NCBI GenBank assembly: GCA_018818065.1
Contig: JAHISV010000010.1
Coordinates: forward strand, 1 to 64,000
Origin: Bacteroidota bacterium
GTDB taxonomy: Bacteria > Bacteroidota > Ignavibacteria > Ignavibacteriales > Melioribacteraceae
Direction: 5' to 3'
Length of the DNA: 64,000 bases
Part shown: positions 28,393-38,611 of the stretch, piece by piece
Numbering within the stretch: the first letter of the stretch is position 1
Layout: each line of letters begins with the position of its first letter
The notes under the pieces: generated by a model
Seen by the model: only the letters and a program-made list of their open reading frames with translations
Database searches by the model: none
What the model was told of the DNA's origin: nothing
Position numbers and translations under genes: made by a program

Positions 28393-29727
28393 ATGAAAAA
28401 TCTTTGTTTACTATTTCTAATAACTCTGCTTACCGGATGTGCCGCCTATTATAGATTAATAAATGCAATTGAAGATGGCGACATAGAAGTTTTCTCGGAA
28501 TTAGTTGGACGGGAGGACGTAAAAGTAAATCATCAGGTGATGAGTGGAGAATCATTGCTTCACACGGCACTACGATACAACAGATTAGAAATGGTAGATT
28601 CCTTATTAAACAGGGGGGCAAATCCATTCGCTTTAAATGCAAGAGTTGAATCTCCTTTTCTTCTTATGTTATGGGAAATGAGACCCGAAATGTTAGAGCT
28701 AATTCATAAATACACTATTGATATTAATATCAGTAATGAGAAGAATAGAAATTTTTACTTCCTTATTATTGATAAATTTCATGAAGAACTGGAAGCCCAC
28801 AAGGAAAACTTAATTAAGTATAAAATCCTGAAAGAGGAATTCAAGAATGAACTTGATACGACAATTGTTCTTCGATATGACTTAGAACTTGATTCTCTTC
28901 AAACGAGAATGTCATTTTCTTTTCAACATTTATTGGATTTTGGATTAAATATCAACGCAACTGATGATTTTCAAAACACACCTTTTCTATACGCGGCAAA
29001 GCAAAATGAAATAGCACTGATTTCATTTATAAACTCTATTCTACCTGATAAGAATAAGATTAAATTAAAAAATGTTGTCAATGGTGCTGCCAGTTGCCTT
29101 ACCCCATCCGTGTTTAGTGCTCTCTCAAAATCCCTACATCATAATCATATTGATATAAACCATAATGATATTGAGGGGAATAACGCATTACTCTGCTCGG
29201 CTTTAGTATCAAAATCCTTAGTGCAAATACTCACAATGCTTGGGTCTGATCCCTACATTAAAAACTTCAATGGAGAAGGACTTACCTTTAAATCTGTAGA
29301 AGGTGGACACATAGAGTTATTAAAATACTCAATCGATAATTTGGGGAATGATATTAATGAATTGGATAATGCGGGCAATAATCTTCTGCATGTTTCTTCT
29401 CATGGTTATGATATATATAACAAATCAGCTCTGATAGAGATTATTCCTATTTTTGGAACGAATACAAATACAATGAATCCCTTTGAAAGAAGTGAAGAGC
29501 GTTTAAGTATTTTTTCCTACCTGGTTGAGAAAGGAATAAATATAAATCAACAAAACAATAATAAGGAAACCCCCTTAATTCTGTTTATTAAAAACAATTT
29601 GACACAAATGGCAGTGGAATTATTAAAACATAACCCTGACTTAAGTTGCGCAGATAGTAATGAAATGAAGGCAATTGACTATGCAAAGAAAAACAAACTA
29701 AATAAAATAATAGAAAAATTAGAATAA
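28393..29727 (+). CDS. Ankyrin-repeat lipoprotein
   Basis: 444 residues; lipoprotein signal MKNLCLLFLITLLTGC with lipobox LLTGC. Ankyrin-type repeats run through the whole mature protein: SLLHTALRYNRLEMVDSLLNRGANP near 50-75, FQNTPFLYAAKQNEIALISF near 195, GNNALLCSALVSKSLVQIL near 260, and KETPLILFIKNNLTQMAVELL towards the end, each ending in the usual GAD/GAN or related turn. Several are irregular, with a helical insert around 105-170. A membrane-anchored protein-binding scaffold is the likely role; a partner cannot be named. Confidence 0.8.
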   Translation: MKNLCLLFLITLLTGCAAYYRLINAIEDGDIEVFSELVGREDVKVNHQVMSGESLLHTALRYNRLEMVDSLLNRGANPFALNARVESPFLLMLWEMRPEMLELIHKYTIDINISNEKNRNFYFLIIDKFHEELEAHKENLIKYKILKEEFKNELDTTIVLRYDLELDSLQTRMSFSFQHLLDFGLNINATDDFQNTPFLYAAKQNEIALISFINSILPDKNKIKLKNVVNGAASCLTPSVFSALSKSLHHNHIDINHNDIEGNNALLCSALVSKSLVQILTMLGSDPYIKNFNGEGLTFKSVEGGHIELLKYSIDNLGNDINELDNAGNNLLHVSSHGYDIYNKSALIEIIPIFGTNTNTMNPFERSEERLSIFSYLVEKGININQQNNNKETPLILFIKNNLTQMAVELLKHNPDLSCADSNEMKAIDYAKKNKLNKIIEKLE

Positions 29728-29753
29728 CTTTAGGCAACAAAGGTATTTTAATC

Positions 29754-30893
29754 CTAATTTTCCGCTAAATTGGCACTAATTTCTGCAGCTGTTTCTGAAT
29801 TTTGATCTTTCTTTTTTTGCTCTGTAATATCACGAAAAACAGCAATAACCCCAAAATCAGTAAGCGAGGTCTTCGTGCTGATTAAAAATACTCTATCCAG
29901 ATACTCTAGTTCAAACGGTTGAGTATTATGTCCATTGAGGTTACTTGATATAATGCGCATAATATTCTTAAGCTTAATCTTGCTTAGGTGGTCTCTGGCT
30001 AACGAAACCGAATGTCTATTAATAACTTTATCTCTTTCCAAACTAGTCATTTTCAAAAAACTGGAGTTTACTTTTTGTACGTATCCTTTTTTATTTGCAT
30101 AAATTATTCCCTCATCAACACTCTCAAAAATATTGGCATAGTATTGTTTGCTAATGACAAGATCTTCCAGAATTTTTGTTTGCTCAGTTACATCCTGTAG
30201 AAGACAATGAGTATGTTTGAAACTGCCGGACTCATCACATACAACTTTTCCGTTAATACTAACAATAAGAATATCACCATTCTTCTTTATCATCTCAAAT
30301 TTAACATTCTCAATTATTTTACTCTTTTTGAAAGCAGGAAATGTTACAATAAATTTTTTGAGAGAATCCTTAGATAGAAAATTTCCGAACCAGTTACCGA
30401 TCACTTCATTTTTTGAGTATCCAAACGTATTAACAAATGTATCGTTGATATCTATAAATTTCCCTTCACTATCGAGTGATTGATAAATGAGAGGAGAATT
30501 ATTGAAAAATATTTCATATTTCAAATCATCCTCTTTATGAGGAGAAATTGATGAGCTTACAAATTTTTTATTTTCTTCAACAACTAAAGTTGAAGCAAAG
30601 TCGTACCTGGAATAAGTTGAATCCTCACAATTTTTTAATATTAGGCTAGTATATTCTTTTGTCCCCTCTAGCACTTTCTTTATATGATTCAAAAACGTTG
30701 ATTTGTCCTCTTGATCGAGAGCATCAAGAATTGAAGTTTTACCAAGATTTTTACAAATTTTTAAGAGAAGGGTTTTTGATTCAATATTCGATTTTACGAC
30801 TCTGCCTCTATTATCCATTATCAGCAAGGCAACAGGTAAGTTATCAAATATATTGTCCTGTGAATCAAGATGTTTTTTTGAGAAGAAATTCAT
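29754..30893 (-). CDS. Multi-PAS sensor protein without output domain
   Basis: 379 residues from ATG 30893 (a TTG 14 codons upstream lacks an SD). Three PAS-like domains in a row: about 10-110 (VALLIMDNRGRVVKSN), about 130-245 (the clearest, SPLIYQSLDSEGKFIDIND with FGYSKNEVIGNW and a PAC end LLQDVTEQTK), and about 255-365 (VDEGIIYANKKGYVQKVNSS, ending FRDITEQKKK). No kinase, GGDEF, HTH or other effector follows. It may relay a signal by protein contact, or a partner is elsewhere. Confidence 0.8.
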   Translation of the reverse strand: MNFFSKKHLDSQDNIFDNLPVALLIMDNRGRVVKSNIESKTLLLKICKNLGKTSILDALDQEDKSTFLNHIKKVLEGTKEYTSLILKNCEDSTYSRYDFASTLVVEENKKFVSSSISPHKEDDLKYEIFFNNSPLIYQSLDSEGKFIDINDTFVNTFGYSKNEVIGNWFGNFLSKDSLKKFIVTFPAFKKSKIIENVKFEMIKKNGDILIVSINGKVVCDESGSFKHTHCLLQDVTEQTKILEDLVISKQYYANIFESVDEGIIYANKKGYVQKVNSSFLKMTSLERDKVINRHSVSLARDHLSKIKLKNIMRIISSNLNGHNTQPFELEYLDRVFLISTKTSLTDFGVIAVFRDITEQKKKDQNSETAAEISANLAEN

Positions 30894-31015
30894 AGGATTT
30901 CCAAACAATTTTGTGATCAATAATAAGCCATTCAAAATGTATGCATGCGGATAAAATATAAATATTTATTCAACTTCAAAAGAAAATTTTCCTGCCTATG
31001 TTCCAGAACAAATAA

Positions 31016-32272
31016 TTATTTTCTTGCAATAGGCATCGTCATACATCGGCAGCCACCGCCCCCTCTCGATAATTCTGAACTATCAATAGTGACGACATAC
31101 TTACTATAATCATTAAGATTCTTTTTCCCTTTTATTATCTCTTTTGCAGGAATAATCTCATAACCATGATTGTTCATCTCTTCGAGAGTATAAACATTTC
31201 TACCGTAGCCTATTAATTTGCCAGGTCCCATAGCAAAGAAGTTTGCACCACTATGCCATTGCTCACGTTCCTGCACCCAGGGATCAGATTTGCCACCGCA
31301 AGAAATAGGTCTTAAATCAAAATTAATTTTCTTAAGCGCTTCCAGAAGATTGTTCTCTTCATTAATACGAACAGTTCTGTTCTCAACATTAATATGAATA
31401 GTTTTGTATCTGTTTGGATCAAGAATTACAGGTTCATAAATCATAACCTCATTTTCAGATAGAAATGTGAAAGTCATATCGAGATGAATGAAAGACTCAG
31501 GAGAATCAGGAAGTTCTTGAACAATAATATGTTTTATTCGATCACTATCTTTAACTTTATCGAGAATATAGTCTATACCTTCTGATGTAGTTCTGGCACT
31601 ATTACCAACCAACAAAACATCTTCTCTGGCAATAAGAATATCACCTCCCTCAATCGAAATTTTCTTATCAAAATTAATTTCATTGAGTGGGTTAAAAGTT
31701 CTGGTGGAAATTAAGGGATGATATTTAAATATCGCCTCCATGATAATTGCTTCGCGTTCGCGAACCGTGTTTGCCATTTTACCAATTAACACATTCTCAT
31801 TAACTGCTATCGAGGCATCTCTTGTAAAAAAAAAGTTATGCAGTGGACGAAGTGAATATCGTTCATTGCTAAGAAAACTTGTCAAATTTTCTCTGATAAG
31901 TGGAACACCCTGCAATAACTGACGGGCCAATTCACAGGATTCAATCTCCATCAAATCATTTTTTATGCAAATTATATCTTCATTCATGCAAATTTTTGTG
32001 AGAAGGCTATTCTTAATTGTATCATCTTTTAAAATAGTACAAAGTAAATCCACCACTTCCAGCGTTGTCGAATGTTTTTTTAGAATAGCTTTGAATTGAG
32101 AATATTCTTTTGAGGCCTCAGAAAGGTTAAGGATATCACTATATAATGCACGTTCAGCATTCTTTGGTGTCATATTCTCCACTTCAGGACCAGGAGTATG
32201 AATAATTACAGCCTCCAATTCGCCAACTTCCGAAGTCACATTAACTTTTATTTTATTCATTTTCTCTTTCAT
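31016..32272 (-). CDS. arcA: Arginine deiminase
   Basis: Hydrolyses arginine to citrulline and ammonia. Length 418 is typical. The guanidino-modifying fold shows AVIIHTPGPEVENMTP near the N-terminus, LRPLHNFFFTRDASI (substrate-binding Asp), IEGGDILI, HLDMTFT and, at the C-terminus, GGGGCRCMTMPI with catalytic Cys410. A second in-frame ATG four codons in is possible. Neither arcB (ornithine transcarbamoylase) nor arcC is adjacent, so whether it feeds ATP formation is unknown; citrulline could re-enter via the argG/argH genes at 56-58 kb. Confidence 0.93.
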   Translation of the reverse strand: MKEKMNKIKVNVTSEVGELEAVIIHTPGPEVENMTPKNAERALYSDILNLSEASKEYSQFKAILKKHSTTLEVVDLLCTILKDDTIKNSLLTKICMNEDIICIKNDLMEIESCELARQLLQGVPLIRENLTSFLSNERYSLRPLHNFFFTRDASIAVNENVLIGKMANTVREREAIIMEAIFKYHPLISTRTFNPLNEINFDKKISIEGGDILIAREDVLLVGNSARTTSEGIDYILDKVKDSDRIKHIIVQELPDSPESFIHLDMTFTFLSENEVMIYEPVILDPNRYKTIHINVENRTVRINEENNLLEALKKINFDLRPISCGGKSDPWVQEREQWHSGANFFAMGPGKLIGYGRNVYTLEEMNNHGYEIIPAKEIIKGKKNLNDYSKYVVTIDSSELSRGGGGCRCMTMPIARK

Positions 32273-32437
32273 ACGACCTTAATCTTCTTTTTTGATAGGT
32301 AAACTTAGTGAAAACTGATAAGTGACATTTATGTAAATCAAAACAACTTCAATCTGCATGGAGGTTATTCAAACAACCTTCTCCGTACTAAATGATGAAG
32401 AAATTAAAGATCATTCCTTTCTTCGGCAATTCTTTCC

Positions 32438-33748
32438 TTAACATTTAGTAACAACAACCTTAGAACCTGCAACCTCGATTACTTTGATTTTTTCTCCTTT
32501 GACAATATAGTCACCTTGAGTAACCACATCTAGTCTGCTATTATCAACAAGTGCAGTTCCTGAGGGTCTTAAATCAGTTAATGCCTCACCGGTTTTTGAT
32601 ACAAGATGTTCAAGATCGACCAAATCGGTAGTATACCCTGATTTTGCCTCAATGTTTGTCTGTAATATCAATTTATTCCAGGCTGTTGTTTTAGGTAGTA
32701 TTTTTGATAAGCCATAAACCACAACTAATGTGGCCAGAAGAGAGCCCGAAAGTTGAGCGAGGGCAGCTGAGATCATACTTGAGTCGACTAAATCAAAGCC
32801 TGATAGCAGACCTAAAAACAGACTTGCAATTATTGCAATTATTCCGGAAATACCAAATAGCCCGAATCCTGGGACTACAAACAATTCTATCAAAAGGAGA
32901 ATAACACCAAGTATAAAAACAAGAATCTCTACAATGGATGCTAATTCCAAAATATAACCGGCACCAAAAAAGAGTCCTAAGGCTATTAAAGCGGCTGTTC
33001 CGGGTAAACCCCATCCCGGAGTTTTAATTTCAGTAAACATACCTATGAGTCCTATCATAATTAATAGTGATGACATAATGGGGTGATTGAGAAAACGTAC
33101 AAACCCCTCAGCAAAGCTTGGTTCAAGTTCTATAACCCGGGCATTTTCCATATCGAGAGATTTAAGAACTTCATCAACCGAAGAATAAATGCCATCAGTC
33201 ATTCCATATTCCAAAGCTTCCTTAGATGTAAGAGTAACAAGTTGAGTACTATCAACCAAACCCTCAACAACAACACGTTCATCAACCATTGCTTCAGCAA
33301 TATCAGCTCTTCTTCCGTTTTTCTCGGCTGTGGATCTCATTTCAGATCGCATATAGGACTGATATTTTTCCGATTGTTTAGCACCTCCCTGGTCCACTAC
33401 AGTAGTTGCACCCATTGAGGCACCCGGCACCATGAAAACGGTCTGGCAGGAAAGAGAGATTAACGCGCCAGCTGAAATTGCTCGTTTATCAATAAACGCT
33501 ATAGTTTTAATTTTACTATCCATTATGGCATCTTTAATCTGGGTTGCAGCGTCTACTCTTCCGCCAAAAGTATTTACACGGAAGATAATTGCATCTGCAA
33601 AATCCTTTTCCGCGACTTCTATAATTCTTTTTACATATGGGGCCAGTCCGAGGTCAATATCACCCTCGATATGTGCAAGATATACTTTTTGGGCATTGCT
33701 TATATTTAGAAGAAATAGTATTCCTAAAAGTAACTGTAATTTTTTCAC
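32438..33748 (-). CDS. nfeD: NfeD-type membrane serine protease (ClpP class)
   Basis: 436-residue long NfeD (type 1b). Signal peptide 1-20; ClpP/SppA-like protease domain with catalytic Ser92 in RAISAGALISL and a downstream Lys (GAKQSEKYQS); four to five membrane helices at about 222-350; C-terminal OB-fold NfeD domain (RPSGTALVDNSRLDVVTQGD to the end). Long NfeDs cleave stomatin C-termini and normally pair with a stomatin/SPFH gene, which is not adjacent here. GTG start with GGAGG 6 nt upstream. It lies 37 bp after the agmatinase-family gene. Confidence 0.92.
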   Translation of the reverse strand: MKKLQLLLGILFLLNISNAQKVYLAHIEGDIDLGLAPYVKRIIEVAEKDFADAIIFRVNTFGGRVDAATQIKDAIMDSKIKTIAFIDKRAISAGALISLSCQTVFMVPGASMGATTVVDQGGAKQSEKYQSYMRSEMRSTAEKNGRRADIAEAMVDERVVVEGLVDSTQLVTLTSKEALEYGMTDGIYSSVDEVLKSLDMENARVIELEPSFAEGFVRFLNHPIMSSLLIMIGLIGMFTEIKTPGWGLPGTAALIALGLFFGAGYILELASIVEILVFILGVILLLIELFVVPGFGLFGISGIIAIIASLFLGLLSGFDLVDSSMISAALAQLSGSLLATLVVVYGLSKILPKTTAWNKLILQTNIEAKSGYTTDLVDLEHLVSKTGEALTDLRPSGTALVDNSRLDVVTQGDYIVKGEKIKVIEVAGSKVVVTKC

Positions 33749-33785
33749 TGCATTCCTCCACGACGTTAAATCAATTGCTCAATGA

Positions 33786-34676
33786 TTATTTGCCAATAAA
33801 AGCATAGTTAAGCATTTTATAAACCAGCTTTGCTGTCACAAAATTTGAGTGGCTGTGGTTCTCAGATGGCGCCAGTTCTACCACATCAAATCCGACAATG
33901 TTCTTATTTTCACCAACAAGTTTTAAAATATCCATAGTTTCATCCCAGAATAATCCGCCTGGTTCGGGGGTACCTGTCGCAGCTAATACGCTGGGATCAA
34001 AACCATCAACATCAAAAGTAATATATACATTTTCCCCCAGCTTTTTCAATACTTCATTCTTCCAATCCTGACCATAAATGCCGGTTCTTATTTCACGGGC
34101 ATAGAAAGTATTAATATGGTTTTCTTTTATAAAATCTGCTTCATCTTTACATTGGGCACGAATACCTACTTGCACAATATCCCTGGTTAATTCATACACT
34201 CTTGCCATTACAGAAGCATGTGAATACTTTGAACCCTCATAGCTGTCACGCAAATCAGAATGGGCATCAAATTGTAAAATTGTCAGTCTGCCAAATTTTT
34301 CGAGATGTGCTTTTACAGGAGCCAATGAGAGCGCATGTTCACCGCCAAGTGTTACAACAAACTTATCCTTAGCAAGATGGCTGGATACTTCCTCATAAAT
34401 TGATTCAATTGCTTTTTCTGAGGTCATTTCAGAAATGTCAAGCTCTTCAAGAGAACAAATTCCCTTTTCGAAACACAGTTCTCTATCCAACTCATCATCG
34501 TAAAATTCTACATAGTGAGAGGCTTTTAGTATTTCCGTAGGGCCTAAAACGGTACCCTCACCGTAACTAACAGTCTTTTCGAGAGGAGCAGAAACAATAA
34601 CGATTTCAGATTTATCATAAGTTGAGTACTCTTCTTCAAGAGCTAAAAAATTGGATGTAACATCAAGTACGTTCAT
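33786..34676 (-). CDS. Agmatinase / ureohydrolase family protein
   Basis: Mn-dependent ureohydrolase, 296 residues. Metal ligands are complete: His114 (GGEHALS), Asp137, His139 and Asp141 (FDAHSDLRD), Asp222 and Asp224 (FDVDGFDPS). The SpeB-like pattern GTPEPGGLFWDE favours agmatinase (agmatine to putrescine and urea) over arginase, but formiminoglutamase or guanidinobutyrase cannot be ruled out. No arginine decarboxylase is seen nearby. Together with arcA 1.5 kb away it suggests arginine-derived catabolism or polyamine synthesis. Confidence 0.88.
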   Translation of the reverse strand: MNVLDVTSNFLALEEEYSTYDKSEIVIVSAPLEKTVSYGEGTVLGPTEILKASHYVEFYDDELDRELCFEKGICSLEELDISEMTSEKAIESIYEEVSSHLAKDKFVVTLGGEHALSLAPVKAHLEKFGRLTILQFDAHSDLRDSYEGSKYSHASVMARVYELTRDIVQVGIRAQCKDEADFIKENHINTFYAREIRTGIYGQDWKNEVLKKLGENVYITFDVDGFDPSVLAATGTPEPGGLFWDETMDILKLVGENKNIVGFDVVELAPSENHSHSNFVTAKLVYKMLNYAFIGK

Positions 34677-34752
34677 TATAATTTTCCGAGGATAGTTTTA
34701 ATAAGTATAATAAATTTAATTGAATTGGTAAAGATATTTGGAAGGTAAAAGA

Positions 34753-34777
34753 GAGGAGGACTCAAAAAGCCCTCCTC
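34753..34777 (-). terminator. Terminator after yajC
   Basis: Stem GAGGAGG/CCTCCTC, extended by two more pairs across a mismatch, with a short A-rich loop; on the minus strand it is followed by CTCTTTTACC. It separates yajC-tgt from speB. Confidence 0.65.
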
Positions 34778-34784
34778 AACAAAA

Positions 34785-35108
34785 CTATTTTTCTTCGTCT
34801 TTTGCTCTTAGCACATTACCGATAGCTGTTCTATCTATCTTCAGTTTTACATTGTTTCCAACATCCACGAGAACAGTTTTTTCATCAAGTCCTGCGATTG
34901 TACCGTGGACACCGCCACTAGTAACAATTTTGTCGCCCTTTTGAACATCACCTAACATTGCTTCGCGTTCTTTTGCTCTCTTTTGCTGAGGTCTGATAAT
35001 CATAAAATAAAATATTGCGAAAATAGCACCGAACATGATAAGAGTACTTACCATACTTCCACCACCACCGTCACCGGCTGGTTGACCCATAGCTAATAAT
35101 AATTCCAC
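34785..35108 (-). CDS. yajC: Preprotein translocase accessory YajC
   Basis: 107-residue single-pass membrane protein of the Sec-DF-YajC complex. A Gly/Ser-rich start is followed by the helix TLIMFGAIFAIFYFMIIRP (about 22-40), then the typical RPQQKRAKEREAML and the small cytosolic domain GDKIVTSGGVHGTIAGL. GTG start with GGAGG 5 nt upstream. It begins one base after the tgt stop; the tgt-yajC pair is a widely conserved arrangement. Confidence 0.95.
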   Translation of the reverse strand: MELLLAMGQPAGDGGGGSMVSTLIMFGAIFAIFYFMIIRPQQKRAKEREAMLGDVQKGDKIVTSGGVHGTIAGLDEKTVLVDVGNNVKLKIDRTAIGNVLRAKDEEK

Positions 35109-36257
<1,149 letters not shown>

Positions 36258-36319
36258 TTACCACCATTATCATTAATTTGAATGGGAAAAATACGAAATT
36301 ATGAGCAAATATTAAGACA

Positions 36320-36715
36320 TCATGGAAGGAATAATTGTTTTTCATTCTGATTAGGGATAAAGCATGATTCCCTCTTTCCGAAAAGCCTGTATCTGTTTTT
36401 TGCAACAAGATCATATCCTTTGTCTCTAAAACATCTGGGCAGCAACCTGAAAATTAAACATAGCTTCCAGAATCCGCCAAGTATGGAAAATATTTCTAGA
36501 ACTGCCTCAGATTTTGTAAATATAATTCCATTATTAATTAGAATAACACTATCCGGAAGAATATCTTGCTGGTTAATATTTACAGTTTGTCTGAATGTAC
36601 TTGAATTGATGGGCGAAAATCGGAGTTTTTGTTTTTTATCAATCCGGATTAAGAATCTGATAGAAAAAATACAGGTTTTACAAATATCATCGTAAAAAAG
36701 GATTGGATTTTTCAT
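36320..36715 (-). CDS. DCC-family thiol-disulfide oxidoreductase-like protein
   Basis: 131 residues with the DUF393/DCC plan: FYDDICKTC near the N-terminus (a variant of DGxCxxC with Asp-Ile instead of Asp-Gly), LRFSPINS, and the terminal YDLVAKNRYRLFGKRESC. These proteins are thioredoxin-like by prediction but of unestablished substrate. The SD is weak. It is separate from the flanking tgt and sulfur genes, although a thiol-related role would suit the next operon. Confidence 0.75.
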   Translation of the reverse strand: MKNPILFYDDICKTCIFSIRFLIRIDKKQKLRFSPINSSTFRQTVNINQQDILPDSVILINNGIIFTKSEAVLEIFSILGGFWKLCLIFRLLPRCFRDKGYDLVAKNRYRLFGKRESCFIPNQNEKQLFLP

Positions 36716-36778
36716 TCTGTAATATACAACAGGATGAAATCAGGAACCAGTCCTGACTTCACCCTGATGTTTGAGGTA

Positions 36779-38212
36779 TCATGCAATTTCTAGTTCAATT
36801 TTCTTTTCTTGTTCGGTCATTAATCTGCCACCCTCCAGCATCCAGGCTGAAATGCCGCCTGTAAGGTTTATGACATTTTTAAAGCCATTTGCCATTAAAA
36901 GACTGGCAGCAATGCTTGATCTATCTCCACTGGCACAGTGAAGAACAATTTTTTTATCCAGTGAAATCTGATCTAAATTATCTAAAAGATAACCAGTGTG
37001 AATATTTTTGCTGCCGGAGATATGACCAACGGCATGCTCAGTATAACCACGGACATCGATAATCTCAACATCGTTAAATTCCAATTCTTTTCTTAATTCA
37101 GATACAGTAATTTGCTCCACTGTTTCGAGTTCATTACATGATGTTGAGGCCCAATTATCAATATCGGTTATATATCCATGAATATTATCGAGTCCAATTC
37201 TTATAAGTGCCTTAGTCAGATCATCTATTCTATGTTCTGGAGCAACAAGAACGAATGGAGTATCGTAATCGAGCAGCCAGCCGGCCCAGGTGCTAAAGGA
37301 AGAGTTATCCTGAATATTTATAGATTTACATAAATGACCGCCGGCAAATGATAATTTATCTCTTGTATCAACCAATGTTACATTAGAATCGATAGCTTTT
37401 TTGAAATTATTCATTGTTAACCTTGCAGGATGAGGAATGCCCCCCAATATTTCGGGGCCAACTTTATTAAGTTTTTTCATCATAGCAAAATACTTTGGAG
37501 GTTCGGGTTGTCCTTCCAGAAGCGCGTTAACAAATTCAGTCTCATCTTCAATTTTCAATCCCCAATTTGTAAGTTTCTCGTAACCTACTGTTGAACTTGG
37601 AATAGCGCCAAGTGCTTTCCCACATGCCGATCCCGCTCCATGACCTGGCCAAACCTGAATATGATCAGCCAATGCCTTAAATTTTTTCAGTGAAACAAAC
37701 ATATCCAGGGCACCTTTTACTCTGGTTCCTACCATTCCGGCAGCTTTTTCAAGAAGATCTGGTCGACCAATATCACCGACAAAAACAAAATCTCCAGAAA
37801 AAATCATAATGGGATGTTCACTAACTACGGTATCAGTTAGCAAAAAGCTGATATGCTCCGGTGTATGCCCAGGTGTGTGGAGCACGTCAAAATTTAAGTT
37901 GCCAACCTTAAAGCTATCACCTTCTCTAAGCCCCTTATGCTCAAATTGATATTCCCAATCGGCGCCACCTTCATCAGAAAGTAATATTTCTGCACCGGTT
38001 GCAGTTGCTAACTCTCTTGAGCCACTCAAGAAATCAGCATGAATGTGCGTTTCGGTGATGTATTTTATTTTAAGATTTTCCTGCTCTGCAATTTCTAAAT
38101 AAATGCTAATATCTCTTCTGGGATCTATTACGATAGCCTCCTTAGTTGACTGACAACCAACAAGATAGCTCGCTTGTGCTAAACCTTTCTCATATATATT
38201 CTGGAAAAACAT
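36779..38212 (-). CDS. MBL-fold persulfide dioxygenase-rhodanese fusion (CstB-like)
   Basis: 477 residues in three parts. The metallo-beta-lactamase domain (1-245) has the ETHE1/CstB-type iron site: THIHADFLSG (His56, His58, Asp60), HTPGHTPEH and SGDFVFVGDIGRPD. Then comes a rhodanese-like domain (about 265-360) lacking the active Cys (DYDTPFVLVAPEHR), and a second one (about 375-465) with Cys426 in HCASGDRS. CstB oxidises low-molecular-weight persulfides and makes thiosulfate. AAGGAG precedes the ATG. It is the last gene of the tauE-rhodanese-cstB operon. Confidence 0.88.
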   Translation of the reverse strand: MFFQNIYEKGLAQASYLVGCQSTKEAIVIDPRRDISIYLEIAEQENLKIKYITETHIHADFLSGSRELATATGAEILLSDEGGADWEYQFEHKGLREGDSFKVGNLNFDVLHTPGHTPEHISFLLTDTVVSEHPIMIFSGDFVFVGDIGRPDLLEKAAGMVGTRVKGALDMFVSLKKFKALADHIQVWPGHGAGSACGKALGAIPSSTVGYEKLTNWGLKIEDETEFVNALLEGQPEPPKYFAMMKKLNKVGPEILGGIPHPARLTMNNFKKAIDSNVTLVDTRDKLSFAGGHLCKSINIQDNSSFSTWAGWLLDYDTPFVLVAPEHRIDDLTKALIRIGLDNIHGYITDIDNWASTSCNELETVEQITVSELRKELEFNDVEIIDVRGYTEHAVGHISGSKNIHTGYLLDNLDQISLDKKIVLHCASGDRSSIAASLLMANGFKNVINLTGGISAWMLEGGRLMTEQEKKIELEIA

Positions 38213-38242
38213 AGACTTAACTCCTTTTATATAATAAAATTT

Positions 38243-38596
38243 TTATCCTTGTTCAACTTCGCCGTACCAGCTAATAATGCCGGAAGCAAGATTGTAAACA
38301 TTCTCGAAACCCAACTGAACCATCGTTAAACCAGCATGATAACTTCTGCTTCCACTGCGGCAATAAAGATAATACTCTTTAGTTTTATCTAAGGATTCAA
38401 GTTTGCTTCTAAAATCCGGGGCATATATGTCCATTAATATAGAATTTGGAAGTCTTACTTCATCATGCTCCGGTCTTGTTCTCACATCCACTAAAATTCC
38501 TTCGTTCTCAGATTTTATTTTTTCATCGAAAGCTTCAGAATCGAGGTTAACTACCGTGAATCCAGTTGTTTGAACAGGTGAAAATACTGATCTCAT
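38243..38596 (-). CDS. Single-domain rhodanese
   Basis: 117-residue sulfurtransferase with the active loop CRSGSRS (Cys79) and the CH2A-type motif ILVDVRTRPEH. It would carry sulfane sulfur as a Cys persulfide between enzymes. AAGGAG lies 7 nt upstream. It sits between the exporter and the persulfide dioxygenase with 15- and 30-bp gaps, so all three are one operon. Confidence 0.9.
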   Translation of the reverse strand: MRSVFSPVQTTGFTVVNLDSEAFDEKIKSENEGILVDVRTRPEHDEVRLPNSILMDIYAPDFRSKLESLDKTKEYYLYCRSGSRSYHAGLTMVQLGFENVYNLASGIISWYGEVEQG

Positions 38597-38611
38597 TTTG
38601 TGCTCCTTGTT

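Noticed and set aside
36420-36695. Frame opposite the DCC gene
   Set aside because: The DCC motifs on the minus strand explain the region.
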